A stretch of DNA of 64,000 nt, taken from the NCBI RefSeq assembly GCF_014656435.1, contig NZ_BNCK01000001.1, positions 1 to 64,000 of the forward strand, given 5' to 3'. Both the position numbers and the translations under genes were made by a program. This stretch comes from Thalassotalea marina (GTDB taxonomy: Bacteria > Pseudomonadota > Gammaproteobacteria > Enterobacterales > Alteromonadaceae). The stretch's first letter is position 1, and every line of letters starts with the position of its first letter. This document shows, one piece after another, positions 1-11,178 of this stretch. Under the pieces are notes generated by a model. It was not told the origin of the DNA. It searched no databases and was given only the letters and a program-made list of their open reading frames with translations.

Positions 1-92
1 TAAGTAGCGTAGGTGTAGACGAAGCAGTAATACGGAACTACGTTGAGTATCAAGGTCGTAAGGATTCAGATCAACTCCGAATGGAGTTGTAA
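1..92 (+). CDS. C-terminal tail of a probable IS200-like (Y1) transposase, partial
   Basis: An open frame enters from the left edge and ends at the TAA at 90-92. The visible 29 residues are polar and end in a YQGRKDSDQL-like stretch, which resembles the tails of IS200/REP-associated tyrosine transposases; this is recognition from memory, not a search. A strong GC-rich palindrome begins 10 bases after the stop, where a right-end hairpin of such an element would lie. The catalytic part (HUH motif and tyrosine) is outside the window, so it cannot be said whether the gene is intact. It could instead be the end of an unrelated small protein. Confidence 0.4.
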   Translation, partial: SSVGVDEAVIRNYVEYQGRKDSDQLRMEL

Positions 93-101
93 CAGTAAGT
101 A

Positions 102-119
102 CCCCGGGCATGCCCGGGG
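102..119. repeat. GC-rich perfect 18-bp palindrome (possible IS/REP end hairpin)
   Basis: CCCCGGGCATGCCCGGGG is a perfect inverted repeat in otherwise AT-rich DNA. It has no T tract, so it is not a typical terminator. Its place just downstream of a transposase-like tail suggests the end hairpin of an IS200/IS605-like element or a REP-type palindrome. A second, smaller palindrome, CTCATCGATGAG, lies at 127-138. Confidence 0.5.
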
Positions 120-148
120 GAATCTACTCATCGATGAGCATGTTATTT

Positions 149-176
149 AAAAAAGGCTTCATAGGAAGCCTTTTTA
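149..176 (+). terminator. Rho-independent terminator
   Basis: An AAAAGGCTTC stem pairs with GAAGCCTTTT around a four-base loop, followed by a T-rich tail. The A-rich 5' side also makes it usable from the opposite strand. It closes the transcription unit at the left edge and insulates fadH. Confidence 0.75.
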
Positions 177-191
177 TTATCTTCTTAATAA

Positions 192-2312
<2,121 letters not shown>

Positions 2313-2427
2313 CATAAGTACGACAAATAAGTAGCTAGAAACGCATTACTTCGTGATGAAACAAATTACTTAGTTTTCAGGTCATGTGTTGTTAATGAAT
2401 AACAATGAACCGTGATTAAGGAAACTA

Positions 2428-4404
2428 ATGTCTCAACTTTTATCACCAGTAATTACATTAGCCAATGCTATAAGATTTAAAACAAAGTTTCTCATTTTAG
2501 CGGTAATGTTTTATTTACCGCTTTTTATAACATCCTCTTGGATCATTGTTGAACAACAAAGGTTACTGACTCAATACCACCATGAGCTTGATGGCTTTTA
2601 TTTAATCGAACGAGTCATGGAGTTAGAAAATAAAATCGCAGGTGTACGCTCCTCTTCGACAGATTTACCTACAGTGTCTTTACAACTTGATCATTTTTCA
2701 AAAGCACTTAGTGATTCTGTACTTTTTAATCAGCTGATGCCACAAGTCAGCTTGTTAACCAAACAATGGCAACAAGCTAAAAACCAATTAACGAGTGAAT
2801 CGTTTACCACTTATCAAAGTCTTTACAGTAAAACATTGGCGCTAAGAGAAGACATTGCCGCGTTGAGTGGTTTGAGTCGAGAAAGTGATGCTAAAGCCTT
2901 CTATTTGTTAGAAATTGGCGAAAGTCGCTTGCCCAACTTAATCGAGTATCTAAAACGCTTTCAAGATTTAACAAACCTTGTGGTCACTGATGGATTTAAT
3001 GCCGAGCGCTACACTGAAATGGTTGCGCAGCAAAATCGATTATTGGAAATTAACCATCAACTGGAGAAATCGCTCGAACAGCTTACCAGAGTCACAGATG
3101 GAGAGCTAAATGACTATATTCAGATCAATAATGAGCTTACCGCGCAAATAACCCGATACATAAACACTATAAATAACAAGGTGATTCAGCCAGATGAGGT
3201 TAGCATAACAATAGGTCAGTCACATCAACTAGCCAACAAAACGACTGAAAAAGTGCTTGCTTCAAAACAATTAACAAATGAATTGCTTACCTCTCGAATA
3301 GAACAACTAAAAAGTACAAGTCGGCGCAATCTAGCACTAGTTTGTATGATCATTATTTTAGTTATTGTTACAACAAGCTATTTATTGGTTGGTATTTATT
3401 GGTCACTTAAAACCAATGTGCAACAGATCAGAGCGGCTGCAGAGCGTATGGGAGAGGGCGACTTTTCAAAGCCGTTAAACATCAATACTTATGATGAGTT
3501 AGGTGACATTGGCCAGAGTTTTTCTTTAATGCAATCAAAAGTGAACCAGTTGCTGATGTTATTGCAAAATGATGTGGTAAATCTCAAGGCTGCGTCTGAA
3601 AATATTCACCAACTGACTGATACAATGCAAATTAACATTGCGTCGCAACAACAAGAAACCCATCAAGTTGCTCAAGCAGTAGGTCAAGTAACCGCCTCAG
3701 TGAACAACATTGCTGATCACACCGACGAGGCAAAAGGAGTTACCGATACCGCAAGTGAATATGTGCATCAAGGTCAATCTATCGTTGTTGATACCGCCCA
3801 AGCAATTACAGCGATTGCACAAGAAGTCAATCAATCAGCACAGGTTATTAATGAACTCGCTGACAACAGCACAAACATAGGCAGGTTTGTTGATGTCATT
3901 CGGGAAATTGCTGAGCAAACAAACTTGCTTGCCCTCAATGCGGCAATTGAAGCTGCAAGGGCTGGGGAACAGGGACGTGGATTTGCTGTTGTTGCTGACG
4001 AAGTCAGAACCTTGGCAAATCGAACACAAGAGGCAACAGCAGAGATCCAACGTATTATTACCGTTTTGCAAGCAGGTGCTGAGCAAGCCGTTATTGCTAT
4101 GAAGCAAGGAGTCGACAAAGCAGATCTAGGTGTTGAAAAAACTCAACAAGTACAAGAGTCTTTTACCTTAGTTACGCAATCAGTAAAAAATATCGTACAT
4201 GCCACTTTAGGTATTTCAAGTGCAGTAATACAACAACGAGAAATGGTGTTATCGATTGATAAAAACACTAACAACATAGCACTAGGCTCAGACAATATAT
4301 TAAATGCTGCCAATGAAGCCGCGTTAGCTGGTGGACATTTATCTTCACTAGCAGATAACTTATCTAGTCAATTGCAACAATTCAGATTAGAAAATACTGG
4401 TTAG
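2428..4404 (+). CDS. Methyl-accepting chemotaxis protein
   Basis: Inner-membrane chemoreceptor of 658 aa. It has one membrane helix near residues 18-40, a helical periplasmic sensor of about 260 residues with no recognised family, a second membrane helix near 302-326, a HAMP linker, and a long cytoplasmic coiled-coil. The conserved hairpin tip that contacts CheA/CheW ([20 protein letters not shown]) begins near residue 490. A GGAAA ribosome site precedes the ATG. No chemotaxis genes lie next to it, so it is an orphan receptor feeding a distant Che system. The ligand cannot be read from the sequence. Confidence 0.93.
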   Translation: MSQLLSPVITLANAIRFKTKFLILAVMFYLPLFITSSWIIVEQQRLLTQYHHELDGFYLIERVMELENKIAGVRSSSTDLPTVSLQLDHFSKALSDSVLFNQLMPQVSLLTKQWQQAKNQLTSESFTTYQSLYSKTLALREDIAALSGLSRESDAKAFYLLEIGESRLPNLIEYLKRFQDLTNLVVTDGFNAERYTEMVAQQNRLLEINHQLEKSLEQLTRVTDGELNDYIQINNELTAQITRYINTINNKVIQPDEVSITIGQSHQLANKTTEKVLASKQLTNELLTSRIEQLKSTSRRNLALVCMIIILVIVTTSYLLVGIYWSLKTNVQQIRAAAERMGEGDFSKPLNINTYDELGDIGQSFSLMQSKVNQLLMLLQNDVVNLKAASENIHQLTDTMQINIASQQQETHQVAQAVGQVTASVNNIADHTDEAKGVTDTASEYVHQGQSIVVDTAQAITAIAQEVNQSAQVINELADNSTNIGRFVDVIREIAEQTNLLALNAAIEAARAGEQGRGFAVVADEVRTLANRTQEATAEIQRIITVLQAGAEQAVIAMKQGVDKADLGVEKTQQVQESFTLVTQSVKNIVHATLGISSAVIQQREMVLSIDKNTNNIALGSDNILNAANEAALAGGHLSSLADNLSSQLQQFRLENTG

Positions 4405-4493
4405 CATGTAGAAAAAAATTTGTAGTTATAGTGTAATGGCGGGCATGGAAAGTCAGAAAAATGGAATGAAATAAGCCATTATTAGGTTGAATA

Positions 4494-5810
4494 TTGAATG
4501 ATCTAAATTGTGTTAGCGTATCTGCTGACCACATAACTATATTAAAGAACCCTACAGACTATTATCAGCAAGTTCTTCATTTAATTGAACAAGCGCAAAA
4601 TCGCATTGTGATAACTGCGTTGTATCTTGAAAATGATGAAGCAGGTCAGGATGTTCTTAAACGCTTGATCTGCAAAAAACAAGCAATTCCAACGTTAGAT
4701 ATTATTGTTTTAGTCGATGACCATCGGGCGCGTAGAGGCTTAATTGGTCACGACAAAGATGAAGGTAATCAAGCATTTTATCGCCAGGCGATAACAGAAG
4801 CTGGTGTTGATATAAAACTTTATGGTGTCAGAGTTAAATCAAAAGAATTGTTGGGGGTGATGCACTTAAAGGGCATGATCTTCGATGACACAGTCTTATA
4901 TACTGGTGCCAGTATCAATAATGTTTATATGCATACCCAAAAACAGTATCGACTGGACAGATATTACACTATAGAAAACAAGTCACTAGCAGATAGCATG
5001 TGTCAGTTTGTAAATGACAATTTAATTGACACAAAGTTGGTACGCACATTTGACGAAGAATGTTCATTAACAAAAAGCCAGCTGAAAAAGCTGAGTCGTA
5101 AAACGTTTTATCGATTGAATAACTCACAATACCAAATTGAGCAACCGGAAGATAAAAAAGAATTAGTGATTTATCCTATTGTTGGCTGCGGTAGTAAAGG
5201 CAACGTATTAAATAAAACCTGTGTCGAATTAATCGAAAAAAGCCAGCGCAGTATTATGCTGATCACGCCTTATTTTAATTTTCCTCGTCCTATTGAAAAA
5301 GCGCTATCGTCGGCGCTTGCTAGGGGCGTAAAAGTTGAATTAGTGGTTGGTGATAAAAGAGCCAATGACTTCTTTATATGCCAAGAAAAACCTTTTCGAA
5401 CAATTGGTATCATTCCATACCTGTATGAACACTTACTCTGTAGAATGTTAAAAAAGTGGCAACAGTTTATCGAAACTGGCGACTTAGCAATCCATTGTTG
5501 GCGACATGAGGCGAATAGCTTTCACGCTAAAGGAATGATTGTTGACGAAGAATATCATTTAATTACTGGCAGCAACTTAAACCCCAGAGCATGGCGCTTG
5601 GATTTAGAAAATGCGTTATTAATTCACGATAAACAGCAACAGTTGTTGCCTCGGGTAAGCCAAGAGGTAACTGGCATATTAGAACACACAATGCAGGTAA
5701 GGTGTGAAGACGATATTCGCCAAGTTGATGAATATCCTGACAAAGTATTGAAACTGTTAAAACGTATAAAAATGAGTCGTACTGACCACCTAATTAAACG
5801 TTTTTTGTAA
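4494..5810 (+). CDS. pssA: CDP-diacylglycerol--serine O-phosphatidyltransferase (PLD-type)
   Basis: Makes phosphatidylserine from CDP-diacylglycerol and serine, the first step to phosphatidylethanolamine. The protein has the two HKD motifs of the phospholipase D superfamily: HLKGMIFDD near residue 123 and FHAKGMIVDE near residue 343. Family signatures such as LVDDHRARRG, TPYFNFPRP and GSNLNPRAWRLDLENALLIHD match E. coli PssA closely in order and spacing, and 438 aa fits the family (about 450). The start is TTG at 4494, with an AGG ribosome site 7 bases before it; no in-frame ATG exists near the N-terminus. It ends at a bidirectional terminator shared with the converging amidohydrolase gene. 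Confidence 0.93.
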   Translation: MNDLNCVSVSADHITILKNPTDYYQQVLHLIEQAQNRIVITALYLENDEAGQDVLKRLICKKQAIPTLDIIVLVDDHRARRGLIGHDKDEGNQAFYRQAITEAGVDIKLYGVRVKSKELLGVMHLKGMIFDDTVLYTGASINNVYMHTQKQYRLDRYYTIENKSLADSMCQFVNDNLIDTKLVRTFDEECSLTKSQLKKLSRKTFYRLNNSQYQIEQPEDKKELVIYPIVGCGSKGNVLNKTCVELIEKSQRSIMLITPYFNFPRPIEKALSSALARGVKVELVVGDKRANDFFICQEKPFRTIGIIPYLYEHLLCRMLKKWQQFIETGDLAIHCWRHEANSFHAKGMIVDEEYHLITGSNLNPRAWRLDLENALLIHDKQQQLLPRVSQEVTGILEHTMQVRCEDDIRQVDEYPDKVLKLLKRIKMSRTDHLIKRFL

Positions 5811-5827
5811 TGTTTACAATAACTATC

Positions 5828-5856
5828 AAGGCCGGTGTTAAGCCGGCCTTAATGTT
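5828..5856. terminator. Bidirectional terminator between pssA and the amidohydrolase gene
   Basis: AAGGCCGG pairs with CCGGCCTT around a 7-base loop, with T-rich sequence downstream. It lies between two converging genes (4494-5810 and 5863-7410) and can serve both. Confidence 0.75.
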
Positions 5857-5862
5857 TTTAGG

Positions 5863-7410
5863 TTATTGCTCTTTTGCTTGTTTTACAATGTCACGAACAT
5901 CTTTTAGCAATGCTTTGGCATCGTAAACAATACCGTCTTTAATGGTGTAATTTACGCCACCAGAGCGTGTAGGTTTATTGTTGTCGTCAAGGCGGAAATG
6001 GCCTGTTCCATAAAGTACTTTAAAGTTACGTAATGGGTTTTCGCCAACAATTACCATATCTGCTTTTTTGCCAACACGAAGTGAGCCAATTTCATCTTCT
6101 AAGCCAAGTGCTTCCGCACCATTAATGGTTGCTGCTTGTATTACTTCTAAGGCATTAAAACCTGCTTCTCTTAAAAGCTCTAATTCACGGATATAACCAA
6201 AACCGTATATTTTGAAAATATAGCCAGAATCTGAGCCAGTTGTTACTCGGCCACCATGGTTTTTATAATCGTTAATAAACGTCATCCATTGTTGGTAGTT
6301 CTTTTTCCAAGCAATTTCATCATCGGTAGTCCAGTCGAACCAATATGAGCCATGTGCATATTTGTTAGGTTGGAAAAAATCCCATAACGTAGGTAAGGTA
6401 TATTCTTTGTGCCAGTCAGCATTCATTTCGCGCATCAAATCTCTGCTAGCTTCATAAATGGTCATCGTCGGGTTGATGGTGAAGTCGAGTTTAATCAACT
6501 CATCACGTACTTGTTGCCATTTTTCGGTATCAGGTTTTGCTGCTTGATCCCATAAACGGCCAGCTTCACCGAAACGATTTTGTTCGTCATTATAATTGTA
6601 ATCCGGTGAGTAGTTTTGAATATGTTGATGTTCAAACAAAGCCTCTGGTAAACCGTACCAATGTTCCATGGTTGTTAAGCCTAAACGCGCTGAGTCCACA
6701 ACGTTCATATTGGTTACTTCAAGCTGTGCATGGTGCATCATTGAACCTAAACCTTGTTTTTTTGCTTCATCTAACGCTGCAGCCATGATTTTAGGAGGAG
6801 CACCAAAAAACTTAATGCCTTTGGCGCCACGTTTAGCTATGTTTTTAACCCATTTTCTTGCTTGTTCAGGTGTGGTGATAGGGGAGCTTTGTTCCATGCC
6901 AAAGCCAACGTATGGAATGATTCTCGGTGCTGCAATTGTGTTCTTTTCACTGCGTTTAACATGATCCATAACCCAATCAACACCATTAAAGCTGCCAGGT
7001 TCACGCACGGTTGTAATTCCGTGTGCCAACCATAATTTTAAAACGTATTCGGCAGGAATGTTATCCGCACTCCCACCAATATGGCCGTGCATATCGATAA
7101 AGCCTGGTAAAATATATTGGCCTTCGACATCTATTTCGAGATCACCTTCTTCGGCTTTAGGTCTATAGTTTGCTTTAATTGGCACGCCTGGGTTACCAAC
7201 ACTCACCATTCGAACGATACGATCATTTTCAATAACGATATCCATTGGGCCTCGTGCTGGGGCGCCTTCACCATTAACGACAATACCGCCACGCAATATT
7301 AAACGTTTATATGGGCCTTTACCGCTTTCTCTATCTGGAGCTTTTTTTCCAGGGCCTGCTATGACTGACAAGCTAATCAGGGTGCAAAATAGAACGATCA
7401 GTTTTTTCAT
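5863..7410 (-). CDS. Exported amidohydrolase-family protein (imidazolonepropionase-like)
   Basis: A 515-aa metal-dependent hydrolase with a signal peptide (MKKLIVLFCTLISLSVIAG). The amidohydrolase barrel shows the metal-binding HxH at His108 and His110 (FIDMHGHIG), Lys200 in GAKGIKFFG (the candidate carboxylated lysine), the HHA motif at 226-228, His250 in TMEHW, and the late metal Asp in TGSDSG. The last part, LGVGKKADMV-like with ADMVIVGENPL, is the usual beta-sandwich tail. Related secreted enzymes are dipeptidases, prolidases and imidazolonepropionase-like proteins; the substrate cannot be assigned. It lies 14 bases downstream of the 2OG-oxygenase gene on the same strand, so the two are probably cotranscribed. 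Confidence 0.85.
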   Translation of the reverse strand: MKKLIVLFCTLISLSVIAGPGKKAPDRESGKGPYKRLILRGGIVVNGEGAPARGPMDIVIENDRIVRMVSVGNPGVPIKANYRPKAEEGDLEIDVEGQYILPGFIDMHGHIGGSADNIPAEYVLKLWLAHGITTVREPGSFNGVDWVMDHVKRSEKNTIAAPRIIPYVGFGMEQSSPITTPEQARKWVKNIAKRGAKGIKFFGAPPKIMAAALDEAKKQGLGSMMHHAQLEVTNMNVVDSARLGLTTMEHWYGLPEALFEHQHIQNYSPDYNYNDEQNRFGEAGRLWDQAAKPDTEKWQQVRDELIKLDFTINPTMTIYEASRDLMREMNADWHKEYTLPTLWDFFQPNKYAHGSYWFDWTTDDEIAWKKNYQQWMTFINDYKNHGGRVTTGSDSGYIFKIYGFGYIRELELLREAGFNALEVIQAATINGAEALGLEDEIGSLRVGKKADMVIVGENPLRNFKVLYGTGHFRLDDNNKPTRSGGVNYTIKDGIVYDAKALLKDVRDIVKQAKEQ

Positions 7411-7424
7411 TATTTTTCTCGTTG

Positions 7425-8120
7425 TTAAGAGGTATAAATCTGTTGAGCTGGGTTATATAACATCCATGACGTTAACACATATTTGTCGTTAGAAATTGGA
7501 ATATTTCCTCTGTGTGTATGTGTAAAACCACAAGGAGCGATAATCATAGTGCCAGCTTCGGGTTTTATTGATTTTTCTTGATAAAAGAAGTCGGTTTCAC
7601 CACCTTCGGCAACATCGTTTAAATAAATAATAAACAACAATACTCGATGTAATGCGTCGTTATGGCCAGGTTGTGGAAATATTTCAGAGTGCCAATATTG
7701 GTAATTACCTTGTTGTTTATTATATTTTTGCGCATTAATTGGCGCTAACCGAAATAAATAGCGTACCAAATTAAACAAATTTGGTTTAGCGACTTCTTCA
7801 AAGTTTTCTTGCGTCAATTGCACCGGTTTTTTGGTAACAGGATGTTCTAATGTCAACGAAATTGAGCTAATTAAGCTGAAGTAATATTTGTTGATGTATT
7901 CCAATAACCTATTGGTACAAGCTTGTGTTATGGTATTTAGTGATTGCTGAAATTCTGGGTGTTGATTCAAATATATGTCTTGACTTATTTTCTTCGATTC
8001 ATCTACGCCGCCACCTGTGCGACCAGCAGTTTTATGTGGACTTTGTTCAAACGAGGCGATAAATTGCTGGCAAAATTCTGGTGTTAATGTTTGCGGATAT
8101 ATTTCGATAAAATCGGTCAT
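7425..8120 (-). CDS. 2OG-Fe(II) oxygenase (prolyl 4-hydroxylase-like)
   Basis: A 231-aa cytoplasmic protein with a double-stranded beta-helix oxygenase core at about 120-225. It carries YLNDVAEGGETDF, typical of prolyl-4-hydroxylase-like dioxygenases. The proximal iron motif appears as HSE (His144, Glu146), not the usual HxD; the distal His is in FTHTHRG (201 or 203) and the 2-oxoglutarate-binding basic residue would be Lys213 in KYVLTSW. The enzyme family hydroxylates peptide or small-molecule substrates with O2 and 2-oxoglutarate. It is the upstream gene of a likely two-gene unit with the exported amidohydrolase. The substrate is unknown. Confidence 0.8.
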   Translation of the reverse strand: MTDFIEIYPQTLTPEFCQQFIASFEQSPHKTAGRTGGGVDESKKISQDIYLNQHPEFQQSLNTITQACTNRLLEYINKYYFSLISSISLTLEHPVTKKPVQLTQENFEEVAKPNLFNLVRYLFRLAPINAQKYNKQQGNYQYWHSEIFPQPGHNDALHRVLLFIIYLNDVAEGGETDFFYQEKSIKPEAGTMIIAPCGFTHTHRGNIPISNDKYVLTSWMLYNPAQQIYTS

Positions 8121-8198
8121 AAATCTAAAAAAACCGTTGGTTGTTATTTAACACTAGTGTAATCAGTTTTAACGCACCATTTCAATGAAGAGAATACT

Positions 8199-8603
8199 AT
8201 GTCTGATAAATACTTTACTGACACATTTAAGCCTAGGTTTAGTGATACTGACGGTTTAGGCCATATTAACAATACAATGGTGCCTGTTTGGTTTGAAGGG
8301 GCAAGAGATGAGATTTTTAAGTGGTTTACGCCTGATTTAGATTTAACTAAATGGCGCTTAATTTTAGCAAAAATTGATGTGTCGTTTATCGCGCAGATGT
8401 ATTACGAATATGAAATGGAAGTACGAACTTACATTGGCCGCATAGGTGGTTCATCTTTTGATGTTTACCAAGAGATTTGGCAGCGAGATTCCTTAGTCGC
8501 ATCAGGTACTGCCGTTATGGTACATTTTGACTATCAAGCGCAAAAAGCGGTAAAAATACCGGAGGATATTGTTGAAAAAATGACGGAATATCTAAAGAAA
8601 TAA
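8199..8603 (+). CDS. Acyl-CoA thioesterase, 4-hydroxybenzoyl-CoA thioesterase-like hot-dog fold
   Basis: A 134-aa protein with the hot-dog-fold signature FSDTDGLGHINNTMVPVWFEGARDEI near residues 13-40, where the Asp and the HINN segment form the active site in the YbgC/FcbB-type family. It would hydrolyse an acyl-CoA thioester in the cytoplasm. Length and layout are standard for the family. A GAGA ribosome site precedes the ATG. It stands alone between the divergent oxygenase gene and ssb, so the context does not reveal the acyl substrate. Confidence 0.85.
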   Translation: MSDKYFTDTFKPRFSDTDGLGHINNTMVPVWFEGARDEIFKWFTPDLDLTKWRLILAKIDVSFIAQMYYEYEMEVRTYIGRIGGSSFDVYQEIWQRDSLVASGTAVMVHFDYQAQKAVKIPEDIVEKMTEYLKK

Positions 8604-8753
8604 AATTGGAACTATCACATCGCAAAGGGCGATGTTAGAATGGATCTCTTAACTGTTAAACCTGAATAAAGTAGTGTGTGTTAGCGCTTAATATACTGCT
8701 TTATTGTCAATAACTTAAACGTGTTGACCCAAATTAGAAAGTGAGATTAATAC

Positions 8754-9413
8754 ATGGCCAGTCGTGGGATAAATAAAGTCATCATCGTTGGAAATTTAGG
8801 GCAAGACCCTGAAGTGCGTTTTATGCCAAATGGCAGCGCAGTTGCCAATTTTACCGTTGCAACCTCAGAAACATGGAAAGATAAACAAACTGGCGAGCAA
8901 AAAGAAAAAACTGAGTGGCATCGCATCGTGATTTATCAACGTTTAGCGGAAATTGCTGGCGAATATCTAAAAAAAGGTTCAAAAGTTTACATTGAAGGGC
9001 GCTTACAAACGCGCAAGTGGCAAAACCAACAGGGACAAGATCAGTATACTACTGAGATTGTTGCTAATGAGATGCAAATGTTAGACTCTCGTGGTCAAGG
9101 TGGTATGTCACAGGGTGGTGGTTTCCAACAACAAGCACCTCAACAGCAAGGTGGTTATCAGCAACAAGCAGCTCAACAGCCAGCTTATCAGCAGAGTGCG
9201 CCACAACAGCAGCATCAACAATCTGCTCCACAACAAAGCTACCAACAGCCTCAGCAACAACACAGTGGCGGCTATCAACAACCACAGCAACAAAGTGGCG
9301 GTTATCAACAACCACAGCAACAAAGTGGTGGTTATCAGCAACAGAATCAATCAAATGCTAAGGTAAACCCTCAAGAGCCAACAATTGATTTTGATGACGA
9401 TATTCCGTTCTAA
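8754..9413 (+). CDS. ssb: Single-stranded DNA-binding protein
   Basis: Binds single-stranded DNA in replication, repair and recombination. Residues 1-112 form the OB fold ([46 protein letters not shown]). The C-terminal tip DFDDDIPF is the conserved acidic peptide that docks partner proteins. Between them lies a Gln/Gly-rich disordered linker of roughly 90 residues, longer than in E. coli SSB (178 aa against 219 here), built partly from a tandem 10-residue repeat. No uvrA lies beside it, unlike in enterobacteria. No convincing LexA box was found upstream. Confidence 0.96.
   Translation: MASRGINKVIIVGNLGQDPEVRFMPNGSAVANFTVATSETWKDKQTGEQKEKTEWHRIVIYQRLAEIAGEYLKKGSKVYIEGRLQTRKWQNQQGQDQYTTEIVANEMQMLDSRGQGGMSQGGGFQQQAPQQQGGYQQQAAQQPAYQQSAPQQQHQQSAPQQSYQQPQQQHSGGYQQPQQQSGGYQQPQQQSGGYQQQNQSNAKVNPQEPTIDFDDDIPF
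9237..9350 (+). repeat. 30-bp tandem repeat in the ssb linker
   Basis: Two nearly identical 30-bp units (9267-9296 and 9297-9326) are preceded by a diverged copy (9237-9266) and followed by a partial one. Each encodes [10 protein letters not shown]-like residues. Slippage at this repeat probably sets linker length. Confidence 0.8.
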
Positions 9414-9432
9414 ATAACATAAAATTATTTTT

Positions 9433-9460
9433 AAAAGCCGCTATTAAGCGGCTTTTTTTA
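9433..9460 (+). terminator. Terminator of ssb
   Basis: AAAAGCCGCT pairs with AGCGGCTTTT around an ATTA loop and is followed by a T run, 20 bases after the ssb stop codon. Confidence 0.85.
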
Positions 9461-9499
9461 TATGTATTTAATTAACTGTAATAACCAAGATATGTTTTT

Positions 9500-10198
9500 T
9501 TAATTGCCAGCCAAAAGTCGTCGTTCTTTTGCCGTAGGGCTTATTTTCACCCATCTAAATAGGTACATAATAGTTATTTTGGTTATGCCGCTTGTTACCG
9601 CCAGTACCAATAAAGGCCAGCCTTGATTGATTCCCATACTTAAAGCAAATGCAACGGTGGAAACATCCATCATTAAAATAAATTGGCTCATTTTTAGATT
9701 TACTGCACCAGTACGACCAGATGAAATAATCATTTTTATTTGGTGGTAGTAACCTTGTGCAATCAATGCCGAAACAATCAGGATGATGGAGGTAGAGATC
9801 AGTTTTGTGCTGTCTGTGACGGTGCCCGCAAAAACCAACCCTAATGTCGCGAACAACAAACAGAGGCTACATACAGCAGCACTTACCTTAGCACTACGAG
9901 TTTTGCGATCTCGCATTATCTCAAACAAAATGCATAAAACGATAATGGAAGCAATCAGTCGTGGCCAAACAATATAATGATTAAATGGCGTAATCGAATA
10001 ACCATAAACAAAAAATGATAAGTAAGCTAAAAAACTTACCGTGAATTGGTTTAGGGAAAGTAGCTCAGTTGGTGCTTTCTTTAGGGTTTCATCATCTTTC
10101 CTAAACCAAATTGTCCGCAATTGAGATATCACTCCTAGCACACTGATAGAAATAAATGCCGTATTTATTGCGCCAAAAAAGTCGTAATAGGTTAACAA
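9500..10198 (-). CDS. Multi-pass membrane protein, PQ-loop/SemiSWEET-like
   Basis: A 232-aa protein with about seven hydrophobic segments. Two segments look like copies of a three-helix PQ-loop unit: one starts at LGVISQLRTIWFRKD with a LLSLNQF segment, the other at QGYYHQIKMIISSGRTGAVNLKMSQF. This suggests a small-solute carrier or receptor, but the assignment is from pattern only. The start is TTG at 10198, preceded by a good AAGGGAAA ribosome site; no ATG lies near the N-terminus. It stands alone, divergent from the FAH-family gene, with a 210-base promoter region between them. Confidence 0.65.
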   Translation of the reverse strand: MLTYYDFFGAINTAFISISVLGVISQLRTIWFRKDDETLKKAPTELLSLNQFTVSFLAYLSFFVYGYSITPFNHYIVWPRLIASIIVLCILFEIMRDRKTRSAKVSAAVCSLCLLFATLGLVFAGTVTDSTKLISTSIILIVSALIAQGYYHQIKMIISSGRTGAVNLKMSQFILMMDVSTVAFALSMGINQGWPLLVLAVTSGITKITIMYLFRWVKISPTAKERRLLAGN

Positions 10199-10408
10199 AG
10201 CTTTCCCTTTTGTATTTGCTGTTGTCTGAGGGAATTGATGTTAATACCGTTGGACTATAGAGATGTAATTTATTTTATTTATTATCGATATTGCCCGTGA
10301 AATTTTGTTTTTTCATGGGGTTACATGATAAGTTTCATGTTATTTATTATTGAATAGGCTGGCCTACTTTTAGGCACACTATCTATTCATAAAACAGGAT
10401 ATCAAAGC

Positions 10409-11023
10409 ATGAATACTGTTGTAGTCGACAATGAAAAAGTTATTCCTAATAAGATTGTATGTATTGGGCGTAACTATGTTGAACATATTCAAGAGCTGAA
10501 TAATGAAGTACCGAGTGAAATCGTCGTATTTAATAAGCCAAATTCAGCGATCGGTGAGAGATTAATCTCTTTCCATCAAGAGCCTATCCACTATGAAGCG
10601 GAACTGTGCTTTTTGATTAGGAATGGCAAATATCACGCAGTGGGTTTGGGGTTAGATTTAACCAAGAGAGATTTACAAAGTAAATTGAAGCTGAAAGGTT
10701 TACCCTGGGAGCGTGCAAAAGCATTTGATAATTCAGCGTTATTTACTAAGTTTATAGTATTAGATGAATTGGAAGTTAACGCTTTGTCGTTTCAATTGTT
10801 AATTGATGATCGTGTAACACAAGAAGCAAATATCGAATTAATGATGTCTCAACCAAACGTTATTCGCGACTTTTTAGCGAGCTATACTCAATTGCAAGAT
10901 AACGACATCGTAATGACTGGTACACCGAAAGGAGTCGGAGTGGTTAACTCAGGTAGTGAGTTTGTATTAAAGTTGTTTAGCAAAAACCTGCTTTTGTTAG
11001 AGCAGAGTTGGCAAGCAGAGTAA
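10409..11023 (+). CDS. Fumarylacetoacetate hydrolase-family protein
   Basis: A 204-aa member of the FAH superfamily, whose members hydrolyse or decarboxylate 2-oxo-acid compounds such as acylpyruvates or oxaloacetate. Hallmarks are IVCIGRNYVEHIQE near the N-terminus, the metal-binding ExE at Glu63/Glu65 (HYEAELCF), an Asp pair around 83-88 (GLDLTKRD), FDNSA, and GTPKGVG near the C-terminus. Length is at the short end of YcgM-like enzymes (about 220). The reaction is not predictable more finely. It has no operon partner. Confidence 0.82.
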   Translation: MNTVVVDNEKVIPNKIVCIGRNYVEHIQELNNEVPSEIVVFNKPNSAIGERLISFHQEPIHYEAELCFLIRNGKYHAVGLGLDLTKRDLQSKLKLKGLPWERAKAFDNSALFTKFIVLDELEVNALSFQLLIDDRVTQEANIELMMSQPNVIRDFLASYTQLQDNDIVMTGTPKGVGVVNSGSEFVLKLFSKNLLLLEQSWQAE

Positions 11024-11178
11024 GTTTAGCGGCTTTGACGTAAAATTTTTGTAAAGATTTATCAAGTTTTTGATCATTTGTTTGCGATAGATTAAGAAAA
11101 GCCTAAATATTTTTTAAACTAAAATTTATCTGAGTAAAATAGGGCTGTTTTACTCTTTAACTCGTTCGAGATGATTTT

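Noticed and set aside
3831-4118. Antisense open frames in the first chemoreceptor gene
   Set aside because: They are shadows of the strongly conserved signalling-tip region on the opposite strand.
8680-8753. Possible LexA box before ssb
   Set aside because: Only one CTG half resembles the motif; the second half is not at the right spacing.
9064-9366. Three overlapping open frames within ssb on both strands
   Set aside because: They are frame shadows of the Gln-rich repeat; their translations are low-complexity and lack ribosome sites.
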